A DNA stretch of 64,000 bases from CATOSD01 sp965226695 (GCA_965226695.1 OZ245405.1:558001-622000), one strand, 5' to 3'; positions 1 through 8,794 are shown, numbered from the stretch's first letter. Made by a program: numbers and translations. Notes: generated from the letters alone by a model not told the origin.

Positions 1-239
1 ATCTGGCCGTCCTCAACGCCGCCGCTGCTGAACTCGCCCAGGTACTGCTCGTCCACGGTGCAGATGGTGACGCGCTTGTAGGGCATCCTGGCCGAGACCT
101 CCGGGCCGGCACGGTTGAGCACGTACAGCAGGCCCTCTTTGCCAAAGGCCATGTCTACGGGGTTGTTGAAGCCGCGCCCCAGCAGCGCGTACATGCCTAT
201 GGTGTGGCTGTAATTGTAAAGTTGGTCGGTGGTGAGCAT
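1..239 (-). CDS. NHL/SMP-30-like beta-propeller protein, N-terminal fragment
   Basis: The reading frame starts at an ATG at 239 behind a strong AGGAGG site and runs off the left edge of the window, so only about 79 residues are visible. The segment containing NPVDMAFGKEGLLYVLNR has the look of an NHL-repeat blade, as in SMP-30/gluconolactonase-like or other six-bladed propellers. There is no signal peptide at the N-terminus. It follows the DUF1800 gene on the same strand, separated by about 160 bp filled with a dispersed repeat. The specific function cannot be told from this fragment. Confidence 0.6.
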   Translation of the reverse strand, partial: MLTTDQLYNYSHTIGMYALLGRGFNNPVDMAFGKEGLLYVLNRAGPEVSARMPYKRVTICTVDEQYLGEFSSGGVEDGQ

Positions 240-263
240 GGCGCGCCTCCTGACCTCAGGGTG

Positions 264-377
264 ATTTCACATTGGCCTCCTCTCCCTCGATGGGAGAGGA
301 TTGAGGTGAGGGTGAGGGTGAAGGCGTTGGCGTGGAGCTGTCACCCCCATCCTCACCTTCCCCCATCAAGGGGGAAG
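264..377. repeat. dispersed intergenic repeat (CCCTCACCCTAACC-type)
   Basis: Two short inverted motifs (CTCTCCCTCGATGGGAGAG and CCTTCCCCCATCAAGGGGGAAGG) bracket GAGGTGAGGGTGAGGGTGA and its near complement. Related copies lie at 19518-19580, 26171-26308, 30333-30362, 32497-32560, 32955-33000, 35442-35484, 40058-40156, 57882-57945, 60036-60074, 61835-61863 and 63838-64000, always between genes. Each can fold into a short GC-rich hairpin. Confidence 0.8.
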
Positions 378-397
378 GGATTTCGGAAGCACCCCTC

Positions 398-1810
398 TCA
401 GGCCATCTGGTATTCGCGAGTGGCGACGATGAGCTGTAGCAACTCTTTCACGCGGTCTGCCGATTCGCCGCCGCCGTTGGTGTCCGAAGCGTGCGCCACA
501 AGCTGCTCCCGGGTGCGAGGCGAGACGTCCATGGGCCCTATAATCTCCAGGCAGCTATCCACGAGCTGCTCGGGCGTGAGGCCCGCCCCGCGCGCCTGGA
601 CGCGCTCGATGATGGACCTTACGCCCGGCTTCGTCTCGTCGGCGAACTGCTTTACGGCGAAGTTGACGCGATTGACGAGGCTCGCGGTGGTGACCCACTC
701 CGGGCCGGTGTGCCATCCCTCCACGCTGGGCGGGTCGACGAGCAGTTGGCCCATGTTGCCGGTCTCAAGCGCAAGCTGAATGTCCTCCACCTCTGGGAAG
801 GCGAAGCCGCCGGACTGCCGCGCGGCGCCGACGACCATCTCCGCCGGGCTCTTCACTTTCGCGAACTGGGCGCTCTTGAAGAAGTCGGAGTTGAACAGGG
901 TGCGGAGCATGGCGCGAATGTCGCCGCCGCTCTCGAAGTAGGCGTCAACCAGTGTGTCGATCGCGGCGGGGTCCCTCGGCGGCAAGGTGTCCCACGCGGG
1001 CACCTGGGGCTCGTCGGCGACGAAGAAGTTGTACAGGTGCCGCGAGATGAAGCGGGCGGTCGCCGGCTCCTCGCAGATGATGTCGATAACGTCCTCGCCG
1101 TCGAACGCGCCCTGCCGGCCCAGGAACGTCTTTTCGCCGTCGTCATGGTCGTCGCCGCGGTACTCGTACTGCCAGTCCAGGCGGCCGTAGGGCCAGACCG
1201 AGTCCTGCGCCGTGCGCACGGTGTGATGGGCGGCGTTGCGGATGGTCCAGCCGGTGAAGGCCCTGGAGCACTGCCGCACGTCGTCCTCGGTGTAATTGCC
1301 TACGCCCATAGAGAACAGCTCCAGGATCTCCCTGCCGTAGTTCTCGTTTACGGCGCCCTTGTGGTTGTCCTTGTTGTCGAGCCAGAAGATCATCGCTGGG
1401 TCTCTGGAAAGCTCGATTAGCAGGTCCCGGAACCGGGCCAGGCCGTGCCTGCGGAACATCTCGATCTGGTTGAGAATCGCCTTTGGCTGGTTGAGCTTGG
1501 TGTATCCGGTGGCGAATATGCCGTGCCAGAAGAGAGCGACCTTCTCCTCGAGCGGGCGGCGCGTGTTGACCATCCGGTACACGAGGTACGCCTGGCAGCT
1601 GTCCACGATGAGCAGGCCGTTCTGGTCGACGTGGTAGCGCCGGATGAGGTCCTCGTCCTCGAGGGCGGGCGGCATGTTCTCGGGATGCAGCAGCTCCTCG
1701 ACGGTCGCTTCGTATCCCATGTTGGCGAAGCGTTCCAGCTCGTCAGGCGTCGCGCCAAAGCCGGCGCGGCGCAAAAGGTGTGGTAGCAACGCGATGTCTT
1801 GCTTTTGCAT
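398..1810 (-). CDS. DUF1800 domain-containing protein
   Basis: This 470-residue protein matches the DUF1800 family along its length: an N-terminal HLLRRAGFGATPDELE segment, the FWHGIFATGYTK segment near residue 95, and the typical NENYGREILELFSMGVGNYT region followed by AFTGWT around residues 155-190. The start is an ATG behind AAGGAGGG. Many DUF1800 genes are followed by a DUF1501 sulfatase-like partner, but none is seen here; the next gene is a propeller-type fragment. The molecular role of the family is not established, and no lipobox or clear signal peptide is visible at this start. Confidence 0.85.
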   Translation of the reverse strand: MQKQDIALLPHLLRRAGFGATPDELERFANMGYEATVEELLHPENMPPALEDEDLIRRYHVDQNGLLIVDSCQAYLVYRMVNTRRPLEEKVALFWHGIFATGYTKLNQPKAILNQIEMFRRHGLARFRDLLIELSRDPAMIFWLDNKDNHKGAVNENYGREILELFSMGVGNYTEDDVRQCSRAFTGWTIRNAAHHTVRTAQDSVWPYGRLDWQYEYRGDDHDDGEKTFLGRQGAFDGEDVIDIICEEPATARFISRHLYNFFVADEPQVPAWDTLPPRDPAAIDTLVDAYFESGGDIRAMLRTLFNSDFFKSAQFAKVKSPAEMVVGAARQSGGFAFPEVEDIQLALETGNMGQLLVDPPSVEGWHTGPEWVTTASLVNRVNFAVKQFADETKPGVRSIIERVQARGAGLTPEQLVDSCLEIIGPMDVSPRTREQLVAHASDTNGGGESADRVKELLQLIVATREYQMA

Positions 1811-1949
1811 GGCGGGGACCCTCCTTGCTGTGGTTGCCGTGTGCGAAACGAGGGGACTGTGGGGACATTATATTGCGGGATGGGCATATGCTCAAGTCGA
1901 GTAGCGGGCATAACGCTGCGTGGACGGGCGTCGCACGGGCGACAGGTGG

Positions 1950-1955
1950 TATAAT
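1950..1955 (+). promoter_or_regulatory. -10 box (TATAAT), probable leaderless start
   Basis: A perfect TATAAT ends only seven bases before the ATG at 1963. Transcription from it would begin at or beside the start codon, giving a leaderless message. No Shine-Dalgarno sequence precedes the ATG, which fits. No convincing -35 box is seen. Confidence 0.5.
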
Positions 1956-1962
1956 TGCCTCG

Positions 1963-2358
1963 ATGAGACGATTCCACGCCTACTTCCTGGTGGTGTCGCT
2001 GTCGGCGCTGCTGGTGCTGTCATCGGTCGGGCCGCTGCTCGACCATCACTACGTGGAGCGCGACCCCACACACACTCACCTCGGGGCCGCGCGGCCTCAC
2101 GTTCACGACTACACCGCCCCGGACACGCACGACCACGCGCGTCCGCTTACGCCGGACGCACCGCGCGGCGTGGTGGCGCTGCTGGACCGCGACGCGGGCT
2201 TTGCGGGCGTTACGAACGTGGTGATGGACCGTGACGGCGCGACGGCGTTCGTGTATTTCGAGCCATCCTCCCTTTTCAACCTGCCGATTCCCCCCACGGC
2301 GCGACTGCGCTCCGAAGCGACGCCACCGCCCGACAAGCCGCCGCGGATGCTTTCCTAG
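1963..2358 (+). CDS. small exported histidine-rich protein
   Basis: A 131-residue protein with an N-terminal hydrophobic segment (RFHAYFLVVSLSALLVLSSV) that can act as a signal peptide or anchor, followed by a histidine-rich stretch of about 35 residues containing THTH, HVHD and HDHA motifs, and then a short mature domain. Histidine clusters of this kind suggest binding of copper, zinc or nickel outside the membrane. It heads a plus-strand cluster with a YtkA/FixH-like protein, a cupredoxin lipoprotein and a polytopic membrane protein. I recognise no named family; metal binding is inference from composition and neighbours. Confidence 0.6.
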   Translation: MRRFHAYFLVVSLSALLVLSSVGPLLDHHYVERDPTHTHLGAARPHVHDYTAPDTHDHARPLTPDAPRGVVALLDRDAGFAGVTNVVMDRDGATAFVYFEPSSLFNLPIPPTARLRSEATPPPDKPPRMLS

Positions 2359-2603
2359 TCCCTGCATCCCGGCGATGCGCGCGCGGGCCCCGCAATGAGG
2401 GCTTTTTGGAGCCTTCCTCGCGGGTCTCAGCTTCGGAAAAGGAATCGAGACCGGCGTGCCCGCCCTCCGGTGGGCGCTCCGAATTGCGAAGAAAGGGTAG
2501 ATTCCCCATCCCGCTTTTGCGAGGCCCGTAGACTTTGCGGCTGGCACGGCGGCATGGAGTGAGTCCGCCCAGTCCGGCGCAAGCGAGTGAGAAGCGAGTT
2601 TTC

Positions 2604-3155
2604 ATGTGGTCTGAGCCAAATCGCAGGCTCCTGGCAGTGTGGTTTATCGCGGCCGCGGCGATGCTCGCCGTTCCGCTCGCGACGGCGCACGCCAACGGGC
2701 GCGTGATCCGGTTCGAGAGCCACACCGCCGGCCCGTACCGGCTGTCGGTCGGCACCATCCCGGACAACCCGGTCGTCGGAAACCTGCACGTCACGATGAC
2801 GATTGCGGCCCCGCCTGACGACGAGCCTGTCCTGGACGCCGAGGTCAGCGTGACCGGAGCCGGCCCGGAGTCCGACGCGGTCGAGATAGGGCCGCTGCGG
2901 GCGGAGCACAACGCCGATGATCCCGCATTCTACGACATCAACACGTTCGTGGACAGGCAGGGCGATTGGCAGTTCACCGTGTCGGTGAGCGGACCGAATG
3001 GAGAGGGTACGGCGCGATTCCCCATCGAGGTGAGAACGCAGAGCCCGCTCATCGGAATCGTCACCATAATGGCGCTTGTGGCCTTTGTGGCCGCTCTGGG
3101 ATTTTCGCTGCGCGCATTTCTCCGCGAGAGGAGCAGGGGCAGAAGACGATCGTAA
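2604..3155 (+). CDS. YtkA/FixH-like domain protein, membrane-anchored
   Basis: A 183-residue protein with a signal peptide (residues about 9-30, ending ATAHA) and a C-terminal membrane helix (LIGIVTIMALVAFVAALGFSL), leaving an immunoglobulin-like domain outside the cell. The domain (GPYRLSVGTIPDNPVVGNLHV, then a DAEVSVTG segment and a GDWQFTVSVSG strand) resembles YtkA/FixH/CopC-like folds involved in copper handling and cytochrome oxidase assembly. The ATG at 2604 is preferred over an upstream in-frame start because it puts the signal peptide at the N-terminus. It is followed after 80 bp by the cupredoxin lipoprotein. Confidence 0.6.
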   Translation: MWSEPNRRLLAVWFIAAAAMLAVPLATAHANGRVIRFESHTAGPYRLSVGTIPDNPVVGNLHVTMTIAAPPDDEPVLDAEVSVTGAGPESDAVEIGPLRAEHNADDPAFYDINTFVDRQGDWQFTVSVSGPNGEGTARFPIEVRTQSPLIGIVTIMALVAFVAALGFSLRAFLRERSRGRRRS

Positions 3156-3235
3156 CCCGACAAGTCAACGGGAGCATGGCCCCCGTGCCCAATGCGGGCC
3201 GGCTCTCGCCGGCCGCCTCGACAAGGAGAACAATC

Positions 3236-3955
3236 TTGTTTAACAACAGTATCAGGTCGGCCCTGTGGCCGTTGCCGGCGCTCGCCGTCGCGCTGGCCCT
3301 GGCCGCGTGTGGCGGCGGAGACCCGGAATCGCTGCAGTTCGGACTTACCATAAACGAAAGACAGCTTGCCATCGACGAGGGCGAGCTCGTCGTCAAGCAA
3401 GATGACCGAGTCTCGTTTGTTGTGGAGACCGACGAGGACGGCAGCTTCCACCTGCACGGCTACGACGTGGAGGCCGGACTTACAGCCGGCGAGGCCGCTA
3501 CGCTGAGCTTCGACGCCTACGCCACCGGTAGGTTCAGCATCACATTCCACCCCGGCACGGACGGCGGCCAGGGCTCCCACTCGCACGCCACCGAGCACGG
3601 CGTGATGTTCGAATCCGACACGCTGCAGCAGGGCGACAGCTTCAGCTACTATGTGATGGACGGCATTGACGGGCAGATGATTCCGTACCACAACCACATG
3701 AACCACGAGATGACCGCCTCGATAATGGTGAGCGCAGACGCCGAGACGTCGGAGCGGGCTGAGGTCGCCATCATGGAGGACGGCTCTTTCTCGCCCGCGA
3801 TGCTGAGCGTGCAGCCGGGCACGATGATAATGTGGACGAACACCGCGGAGCAACGCCAGCGCGTCGCGAGCGGCGACCCGCCCGCCGTGACGGCCGAGGC
3901 GGACAGCGAGGGCGAGGAGGTGTCGCTCGGCGTGCTTGAGGTGCGCCCCCGGTAG
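3236..3955 (+). CDS. cupredoxin-domain lipoprotein
   Basis: Starting at a TTG seven bases after AAGGAG, this 239-residue protein has a signal peptide ending in the lipobox LAAC followed by GGGD, so it should be lipid-anchored. The first domain carries the FHLHGYDVEAGL signature of EfeO/cupredoxin-like folds, a SHSHATEH segment and MIPYHNHMNHEM, all possible copper ligands. A second shorter segment (VAIMEDGSFSPAMLSVQPGTMIMWTN) looks like another cupredoxin half that ends early, with an acidic tail. Role inferred: periplasmic or outer-face copper binding in the same cluster as the YtkA-like protein. An in-frame ATG at 3176 lacks a ribosome binding site. Confidence 0.7.
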   Translation: MFNNSIRSALWPLPALAVALALAACGGGDPESLQFGLTINERQLAIDEGELVVKQDDRVSFVVETDEDGSFHLHGYDVEAGLTAGEAATLSFDAYATGRFSITFHPGTDGGQGSHSHATEHGVMFESDTLQQGDSFSYYVMDGIDGQMIPYHNHMNHEMTASIMVSADAETSERAEVAIMEDGSFSPAMLSVQPGTMIMWTNTAEQRQRVASGDPPAVTAEADSEGEEVSLGVLEVRPR

Positions 3956-3988
3956 GCGCACGCGGCGCGCCGCGGACCGCACACGCAG

Positions 3989-4008
3989 GGGCGGTCCGCA
4001 AACCGCCC
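3989..4008. repeat. GC-rich hairpin (GGGCGGT/ACCGCCC)
   Basis: GGGCGGT and ACCGCCC pair across a six-base loop between the cupredoxin gene and the next membrane-protein gene. Similar GGCGGTTTGCGAACCGC palindromes occur near 20857 and 22217, so this is a dispersed hairpin rather than a gene-specific signal. It lacks a U tract. Confidence 0.5.
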
Positions 4009-4039
4009 GCAGGCTCCGGGAGGAGACAGGAAACCGCCA

Positions 4040-5566
4040 ATGCAATTTCGCAACATCACCACGGCGGCGCTCGCCGCTGGGCTGGGGCTGGTCGGCTTTG
4101 CCGCCACGGCACGCGCGCACGCCTTCGGCGAGCGCTACGACCTTCCGATACCCCTCAGCTACTTCCTGGTCGGCGGCGCCGTCACCGTCGCCCTCTCCTT
4201 CGTCGTCATCGGGCTGTTCGTGCGGCGCGGCGAGGGTGAGCACGGCTATCCCCGCCTGAACCTGCTGGCGGTCCGCGGGCTTCCCGCGGCGCTCGCCGGC
4301 CCGGTTACGCTTTTCGGCCTGCGGCTGCTGTCCGTGGCCGTGTTCGGCCTGGTGCTGGCCACGTGCTTCTTCGGCAACGGGCGCCCGCTGGAGGTGCTCG
4401 CGCCGACCTTCGTCTGGATAGTGTGGTGGGTCGGCATGGGCTACGTGTCGGCGCTGTTCGGCAACCTGTGGGTGCTGGTGAACCCGTGGAAGACAACCTA
4501 CGAGTGGGCCGAGCGCCTGCTTGGCTGGGACGGCCGCGGGCTGTTCGTGTATCCAGACCGGCTGGACGTGTGGCCCGCCGCGGCGCTGCTGCTCATGTTC
4601 GCGTGGCTGGAGAACGTGTACGCGAGCGCGACGCTGCCCGGGAGCCTGGGGCAGCTGATCATCGCCTACTCGCTGGTGACGTGGATGGGCATGGCCGCGT
4701 TCGGCAAGCACACCTGGCTAAGCCGCGGCGAGGTGTTCAGCGTGCTGTTCGGCATATTCGCCCGCTTCTCACCAACGGAGGTGAGGGCCGCCGACCGCAG
4801 CGCCTGCTCGCGGTGCAGGTGGGCGTGCGGGCCGGATTGTGTGGACTGCTACGAGTGCTTCGAGCGCGCGGACCGGTCGCGGCGCGAATTCAACCTGCGG
4901 CCATGGGCCGTGGGCCTGGCCAACCCGCACCGCGCCAGCATGGGCCTGACGGCCTTCGTGCTGCTGGCGCTGGCGATTGTGTCGTTCGACGGCTTGCAGG
5001 AGACGCCGGCCTGGGTCAGCGTCCAGACCGCGGTGTACGACGAGGTGTCGGTGCTCGGCCCCAACGTGGTCGGCACCATCGACACGCTGGGGCTGCTGGT
5101 CGTGCCGGCGCTGTTCGTGGTCGTCTACGCGGCGTTCTCGTGGGCGGTCGCCCGGCTGTCCGGCGATCCGGAGGGCGTCGCGGGCGTGGCGAAGGGGTAC
5201 GTGCTGACGCTGGTGCCGATCGCGCTGGCCTACAACCTGGCGCACTACCTGTCGCTGCTGCTGATTTCCGGCCAGACAGTAATACCGTTGCTGTCGGACC
5301 CGTTCGGCCACGGCTGGGACCTGTTGGGCACCGCCGACTACAGGGTGAACATAGCCATAATCAACGCGCGGGTGGCGTGGTACGTGTCCGTGGCGGCGAT
5401 AGTGGCGGGGCACGTGGTGTCAGTTTACCTGGCGCACCTGGTGTCGATGCGCAGGGTGGCGCACCGGGGACGCGCGCTGCGCGGGCAGCTTCCCATGCTG
5501 CTGCTGATGGTGCTATACACGGCCACCAGCCTGTGGATAATCGCGCAGCCCATCGTGGAGGAGTAG
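4040..5566 (+). CDS. polytopic membrane protein with cysteine-rich loop
   Basis: A 508-residue protein with a cleavable-looking signal peptide (ends TARAHA) and about ten to twelve membrane helices. The opening HAFGERYDLPIPLSYFL recalls a family often annotated as fenitrothion-hydrolase-like membrane proteins; that name says little about function. Between helices, residues 256-273 carry six cysteines in the pattern C-x2-C-x3-C-x3-C-x2-C-x2-C (CSRC, WACG, DCVDCYEC), which could bind a metal or Fe-S centre. It is the last gene of the cluster with histidine-rich, YtkA-like and cupredoxin proteins. Membrane transfer or oxidation of a metal is a guess from context. Confidence 0.6.
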   Translation: MQFRNITTAALAAGLGLVGFAATARAHAFGERYDLPIPLSYFLVGGAVTVALSFVVIGLFVRRGEGEHGYPRLNLLAVRGLPAALAGPVTLFGLRLLSVAVFGLVLATCFFGNGRPLEVLAPTFVWIVWWVGMGYVSALFGNLWVLVNPWKTTYEWAERLLGWDGRGLFVYPDRLDVWPAAALLLMFAWLENVYASATLPGSLGQLIIAYSLVTWMGMAAFGKHTWLSRGEVFSVLFGIFARFSPTEVRAADRSACSRCRWACGPDCVDCYECFERADRSRREFNLRPWAVGLANPHRASMGLTAFVLLALAIVSFDGLQETPAWVSVQTAVYDEVSVLGPNVVGTIDTLGLLVVPALFVVVYAAFSWAVARLSGDPEGVAGVAKGYVLTLVPIALAYNLAHYLSLLLISGQTVIPLLSDPFGHGWDLLGTADYRVNIAIINARVAWYVSVAAIVAGHVVSVYLAHLVSMRRVAHRGRALRGQLPMLLLMVLYTATSLWIIAQPIVEE

Positions 5567-5573
5567 AGTTTCC

Positions 5574-6129
5574 TTAGAACAGGTTTCTCAGCCTTCGCTG
5601 CATGGCCATGTGCGAGACGGAGAGGATGATGGCTCCGAAGAGCACAAGCAGGACCGTCGACAGGGCCCATCCACCGACGACAAGTCCAAGGGCCATGCCT
5701 GCGGCGGGAGGGTGCTCGGTCTTGGTTGTGACCATGAGAAAGATGCTCAGGCCGACCGCTATCACAGCCATGAGGTCGCCGGCCAAGTGAGACCCGGAAG
5801 CCTGCTCTCCGAACACCGGAACGAGATGGAGCATGGAGAGCACGGTGCCTACAATCACCGCGACCACGTGGCCGCCCACAACTCTCCTGGGAGCCGATGC
5901 CTGGCTGTGGGGCATTACGAAGACAAATTAAGGCAGTGGACGCAATCGCGACGACGATGGCGGCTTGAAGGACCACGTTGACGACTAGCATAATGATCAG
6001 GAGTGACAATGCGCACAACCCGCATTGGACGAGATAGTTCCTCCAGCGGTGCCTGAGTCTTCTTCGGATCATGCGGCCCTCGAGTGCAAAACGACGCAGC
6101 AACCGCGATGTATTTGGTCTGTTCATCAT
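5574..6129 (-). pseudogene. HPP family membrane protein, frameshifted
   Basis: Two overlapping frames together make one HPP-family protein of about 185 residues. The N-terminal frame (start 6129) reads RWRNYLVQCG then VVNVVLQAAIVVAIASTALI; the C-terminal frame reads FVFVMPHSQASAPRRVVGGH, then TKTEHPPAAGMALGLVVGGW, with the HPP motif that names the family, and several membrane helices. The frames join at about 5925-5931 in an A/T-rich run, where one extra base disrupts the gene. HPP proteins are small integral membrane proteins, some linked to nitrite transport. The lesion is real decay or a sequence error. Confidence 0.75.
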
Positions 6130-6250
6130 CAGATGGTCTGCGCCCTCTCACTACATGCGGAAACGCCGCCGTGCAACCTACTATCCAACAGCCCACTGGC
6201 ACGATTGCACCACCACTTCCGTAACGCCACGCTGCACGTCCTCGCCGCGC

Positions 6251-6280
6251 CTGACATCGCCGCGGGGCGTGTGCTATACT
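6251..6280 (+). promoter_or_regulatory. promoter of rpsU
   Basis: CTGACA at 6251-6256 and TATACT at 6275-6280 are 18 bp apart and lie about 35 bp before the rpsU start, a good housekeeping sigma-type promoter. Confidence 0.6.
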
Positions 6281-6315
6281 CCCTGTTACGAATTACAGGT
6301 CTCAAGGAGAGTGTT

Positions 6316-6504
6316 TTGACGCACGTAGTGATCCGCGATGGAGAAGATCCGGAGGCCCTGCTAAAGAGGTTCCAGACCGGGATGCAGCGCTCGGGCATAC
6401 TGCGGGAACTCAGGAACCGGCGATTCTTCCGTTCGAAGGGCGAGCAGGGCCGCTTGGACCGCGCCCGCAGCCTGCGACGGCAACGCCGCCGCCGCAACCG
6501 CTAG
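6316..6504 (+). CDS. rpsU: 30S ribosomal protein bS21
   Basis: A 62-residue basic protein reading THVVIRDGEDPEALLKRFQ, then RRFFRSKGEQ and an arginine-rich tail. This is the bS21 pattern: the short N-terminal strand, a helix with ALLKRF, and the basic C-terminal helices that contact 16S rRNA on the small subunit. The start is a TTG six bases after AAGGAG, which sets the N-terminus exactly where the family begins. It stands alone between convergent or divergent genes with its own promoter at 6251-6280. Confidence 0.9.
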   Translation: MTHVVIRDGEDPEALLKRFQTGMQRSGILRELRNRRFFRSKGEQGRLDRARSLRRQRRRRNR

Positions 6505-6523
6505 CCGCGGTCGGATCCGCCCC

Positions 6524-7123
6524 CTACGTGGACGCCCGGCGGCGCTCGTCCGCCGTCAGCGCCTCTATCTGACGCACCGCGACGTCCAGCCGGTCGCGCC
6601 TGTTCACCACAACGTGGTCGAACAGCGGGGCGGCTTCCATCTCGGCCTCGGCCTCCTTCAGCCTCAGCCTCATCGCCTCATCCGCCTCGGTGCCCCTCGA
6701 CGTGAGACGCCGGGCCAGCTCTTCCATGCTCGGCGGAGCGAGAAACACCAAGACCGCCTCCGGGTCAAGGCCGCGTATCGTCTTCGCGCCCTGCACGTCC
6801 ACCTTCACCAAGACGTCCCGCCCTTCGGACAGAGCGCGGTCCACCTGTGCCCTGGGTACGCCGTACAGGTTGCCGTAGACCTCGGCCCACTCCAGCAGTT
6901 CGCCGTGGGCTATCATGCGCTCGAACTCGGCACGCGCGACGAAGTGGTAGTGCTCGCCCTCGCGTTCGCCCTCTCGCATGGGGCGCGTGGTGGCGGTGAC
7001 GGCGAAGTGGTAGGGGCTTCCAAGCCGTTTCATGCGTTCCAGGACGGCGTCTTTGCCGACGCCCGACGGGCCGGACAGCACCACCAACAGAGGGCGGTCG
7101 CCGGAGGGCGGAGCGGCGCTCAA
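6524..7123 (-). CDS. gmk: guanylate kinase
   Basis: A 199-residue cytosolic enzyme that phosphorylates GMP to GDP with ATP. The P-loop GPSGVGKD is at residues 18-25, the GMP-binding segment TTRPMREGEREGEHYHF follows at about 45-62, and the DVQGAKTIR segment typical of Gmk is near residue 110. The start is a TTG that overlaps the TGA stop of aroA, so the two are translationally coupled. Length is normal for the family. Confidence 0.95.
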   Translation of the reverse strand: MSAAPPSGDRPLLVVLSGPSGVGKDAVLERMKRLGSPYHFAVTATTRPMREGEREGEHYHFVARAEFERMIAHGELLEWAEVYGNLYGVPRAQVDRALSEGRDVLVKVDVQGAKTIRGLDPEAVLVFLAPPSMEELARRLTSRGTEADEAMRLRLKEAEAEMEAAPLFDHVVVNRRDRLDVAVRQIEALTADERRRAST

Positions 7124-8427
7124 GACCGGTTAAGCTCGAGCAGCGTGTCCCAGAAGGCGGGGTAGGAGACGGAGGCCGCTTCGGCGCCGGTGACGACGGT
7201 CTCGCCACGCGCCAGCAGCCCGGCGACGGCCATGGTCATCGCGATGCGGTGGTCGCCGTAGCTGTCGCACTCGGCACCATTCAGGGCCGCGCCGCCAGTT
7301 ATCGCCATGCCGTCCGGGCGCTCCTCCACCCGCGCGCCCAGCCGCGTCAGTCCGTCCACGGTGGCGCGAATGCGGTCTGACTCCTTCACGCGCAGCTCGG
7401 CGGCGTCCTCGATGATGGTCGTGCCCTCGGCGAAGCACGCCGCGAGCGCGAGGACCGGCAACTCGTCGATCACCCTGGGGATCACGTCGCCGGCAATCCT
7501 GACGCCCCGGAGGCTGCCGGACTCGACGACCAGGTCGGCCAGCGGTTCGCCCGCCTCCTCCCGCACGTTCTCCACGCGCACGCCCGCGCCCATTTCGTCG
7601 AGCACGTCCAACACGCCCGTCCGCGACGGATTGAAGCCCACGCCCTTCACGCGGACGCTGGCGTTGGGGTGGCAGACGCCGGCGACGAGCCAGAAGGCGG
7701 CGCCGCTGATGTCGGCGGGCACGCTAACGTCCATCGCCGTCAGCTCGGAGGCGCGCACTCCCACGCTCAGGCCGTCGGCCCAGGTTGTCGCGCCCATCGC
7801 CGCGATCATGCGCTCTGTGTGGTCGCGGGAGGCGGCCGGCTGCCGCAGCACAGTTTCGCCGTCGGCGTGAAGCCCCGCGATGAGCAGGCAGGACTTGAGC
7901 TGGGCGCTGGCGACGGGCATTTCGTAGTCGATGCCTCGCAGCTCGCCGCCCCTGATGGCGAGCGGCGCCAGCGAGTCGTCTTGGCGGCCCATCACCTGCG
8001 CGCCCATCTGCTTGAGCGGCGTCACGATGCGGCTCATGGGTCGGTTTCTCAGCGAACGGTCGCCCGAGACTATGCTCAGGAAGGGCTGTGCGGCGAGAAG
8101 TCCCGACACGAGCCGCATGGTGGTGCCGCTGTTGCCCGCGTTGAGCGGAGCGTCGGGCTCGCGCAGGCCGTGCTTGCCCCGTCCGAGCACCTCGAAGCAC
8201 TCGGGCGCGCCGGACACCGAGCAGTTGGTGTGGCGTCGAATCCGGACGCCCAGGCCCCGCAGGCAGCGCAGCATCGAAACACGGTCGTCTCCGACGCAGA
8301 AGTTGGAGACGTGGGCGGTGCCGTCGGCGATGGAGTTGAGCAGCGCGGCGCGGTGCGAGATGGACTTGTCGCCCGGCGGGACGACGTCTCCCTCGATTCG
8401 CTGCGGCGGTTTGATGAGTTGGTTCAT
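7120..8427 (-). CDS. aroA: 3-phosphoshikimate 1-carboxyvinyltransferase (EPSP synthase)
   Basis: A 435-residue enzyme that transfers the enolpyruvyl group of PEP to shikimate-3-phosphate in chorismate synthesis. The PPGDKSISHRA motif (residues 17-27) and LNAGNSGTTMRLVSG (95-109) are the substrate-binding signatures, and LRVKESDRI near residue 340 is the C-terminal one. The ATG overlaps the stop of the upstream protease-like reading frame (ATGA), and its own stop overlaps gmk. Together with tyrA at 10407-11411 it probably formed an aromatic amino acid operon that the three cassettes at 8424-10277 now interrupt. Confidence 0.95.
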   Translation of the reverse strand: MNQLIKPPQRIEGDVVPPGDKSISHRAALLNSIADGTAHVSNFCVGDDRVSMLRCLRGLGVRIRRHTNCSVSGAPECFEVLGRGKHGLREPDAPLNAGNSGTTMRLVSGLLAAQPFLSIVSGDRSLRNRPMSRIVTPLKQMGAQVMGRQDDSLAPLAIRGGELRGIDYEMPVASAQLKSCLLIAGLHADGETVLRQPAASRDHTERMIAAMGATTWADGLSVGVRASELTAMDVSVPADISGAAFWLVAGVCHPNASVRVKGVGFNPSRTGVLDVLDEMGAGVRVENVREEAGEPLADLVVESGSLRGVRIAGDVIPRVIDELPVLALAACFAEGTTIIEDAAELRVKESDRIRATVDGLTRLGARVEERPDGMAITGGAALNGAECDSYGDHRIAMTMAVAGLLARGETVVTGAEAASVSYPAFWDTLLELNRS

Positions 8428-8794
8428 TGGTTGGCCTGTATGGCGACGCGGCCGCCGCTCTGCACGTCGATGTTGAGGTTGTGTCCTCGGAGCAGGGACA
8501 TGCCCACGAGCGGCGTGGCATTTGACTCATGAACGGCTGTTTGCCTGGGCTGACTATCCCATAGCATCGTAGCTTCGTAGTCATCTAAGAAAACCCGAGT
8601 GGCGTCGGCCAAGAATGCCTGGACTCTGCCAGCAAAGGGTAGCCCTAACTCCCTCACAATCGTCGGCGGTAGGGTCAAGTTGCCGCTGTAGCCGGTGTCA
8701 ATGATGGCTCCCAACTCCCTGGTGTGTCCTCTTGGGCCTTGCGCCTAAGGGTTATCACTGCGTTGTACGACTCGTTTACGGCTCCTTCAATCAA
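8424..8794 (-). pseudogene. retropepsin-like (clan AA) aspartic protease, cassette copy 1, frameshifted
   Basis: Aligned by eye with the intact copy at 9149-9520, this gene begins at a TTG overlapping the TGA of the 104-residue gene (8791-9105), reads IEGAVNESYNAVITL, then needs a one-base shift at about 8745-8747 to continue as AQGPRGHTRELGAIIDTGYSG. The DTGYSG catalytic motif, the LTLPPTIVRELGLP segment and the C-terminal PLVGMSLLRGHNLNIDV are intact. One base is missing after CTTAG, so the protease is probably not made in full unless the ribosome shifts frame. Its stop overlaps the aroA start. Confidence 0.7.

Noticed and set aside
2930..4711. 593-codon minus-strand open frame
   Set aside because: Antisense to the cupredoxin and membrane-protein genes; His/Arg-rich composition typical of a GC shadow.
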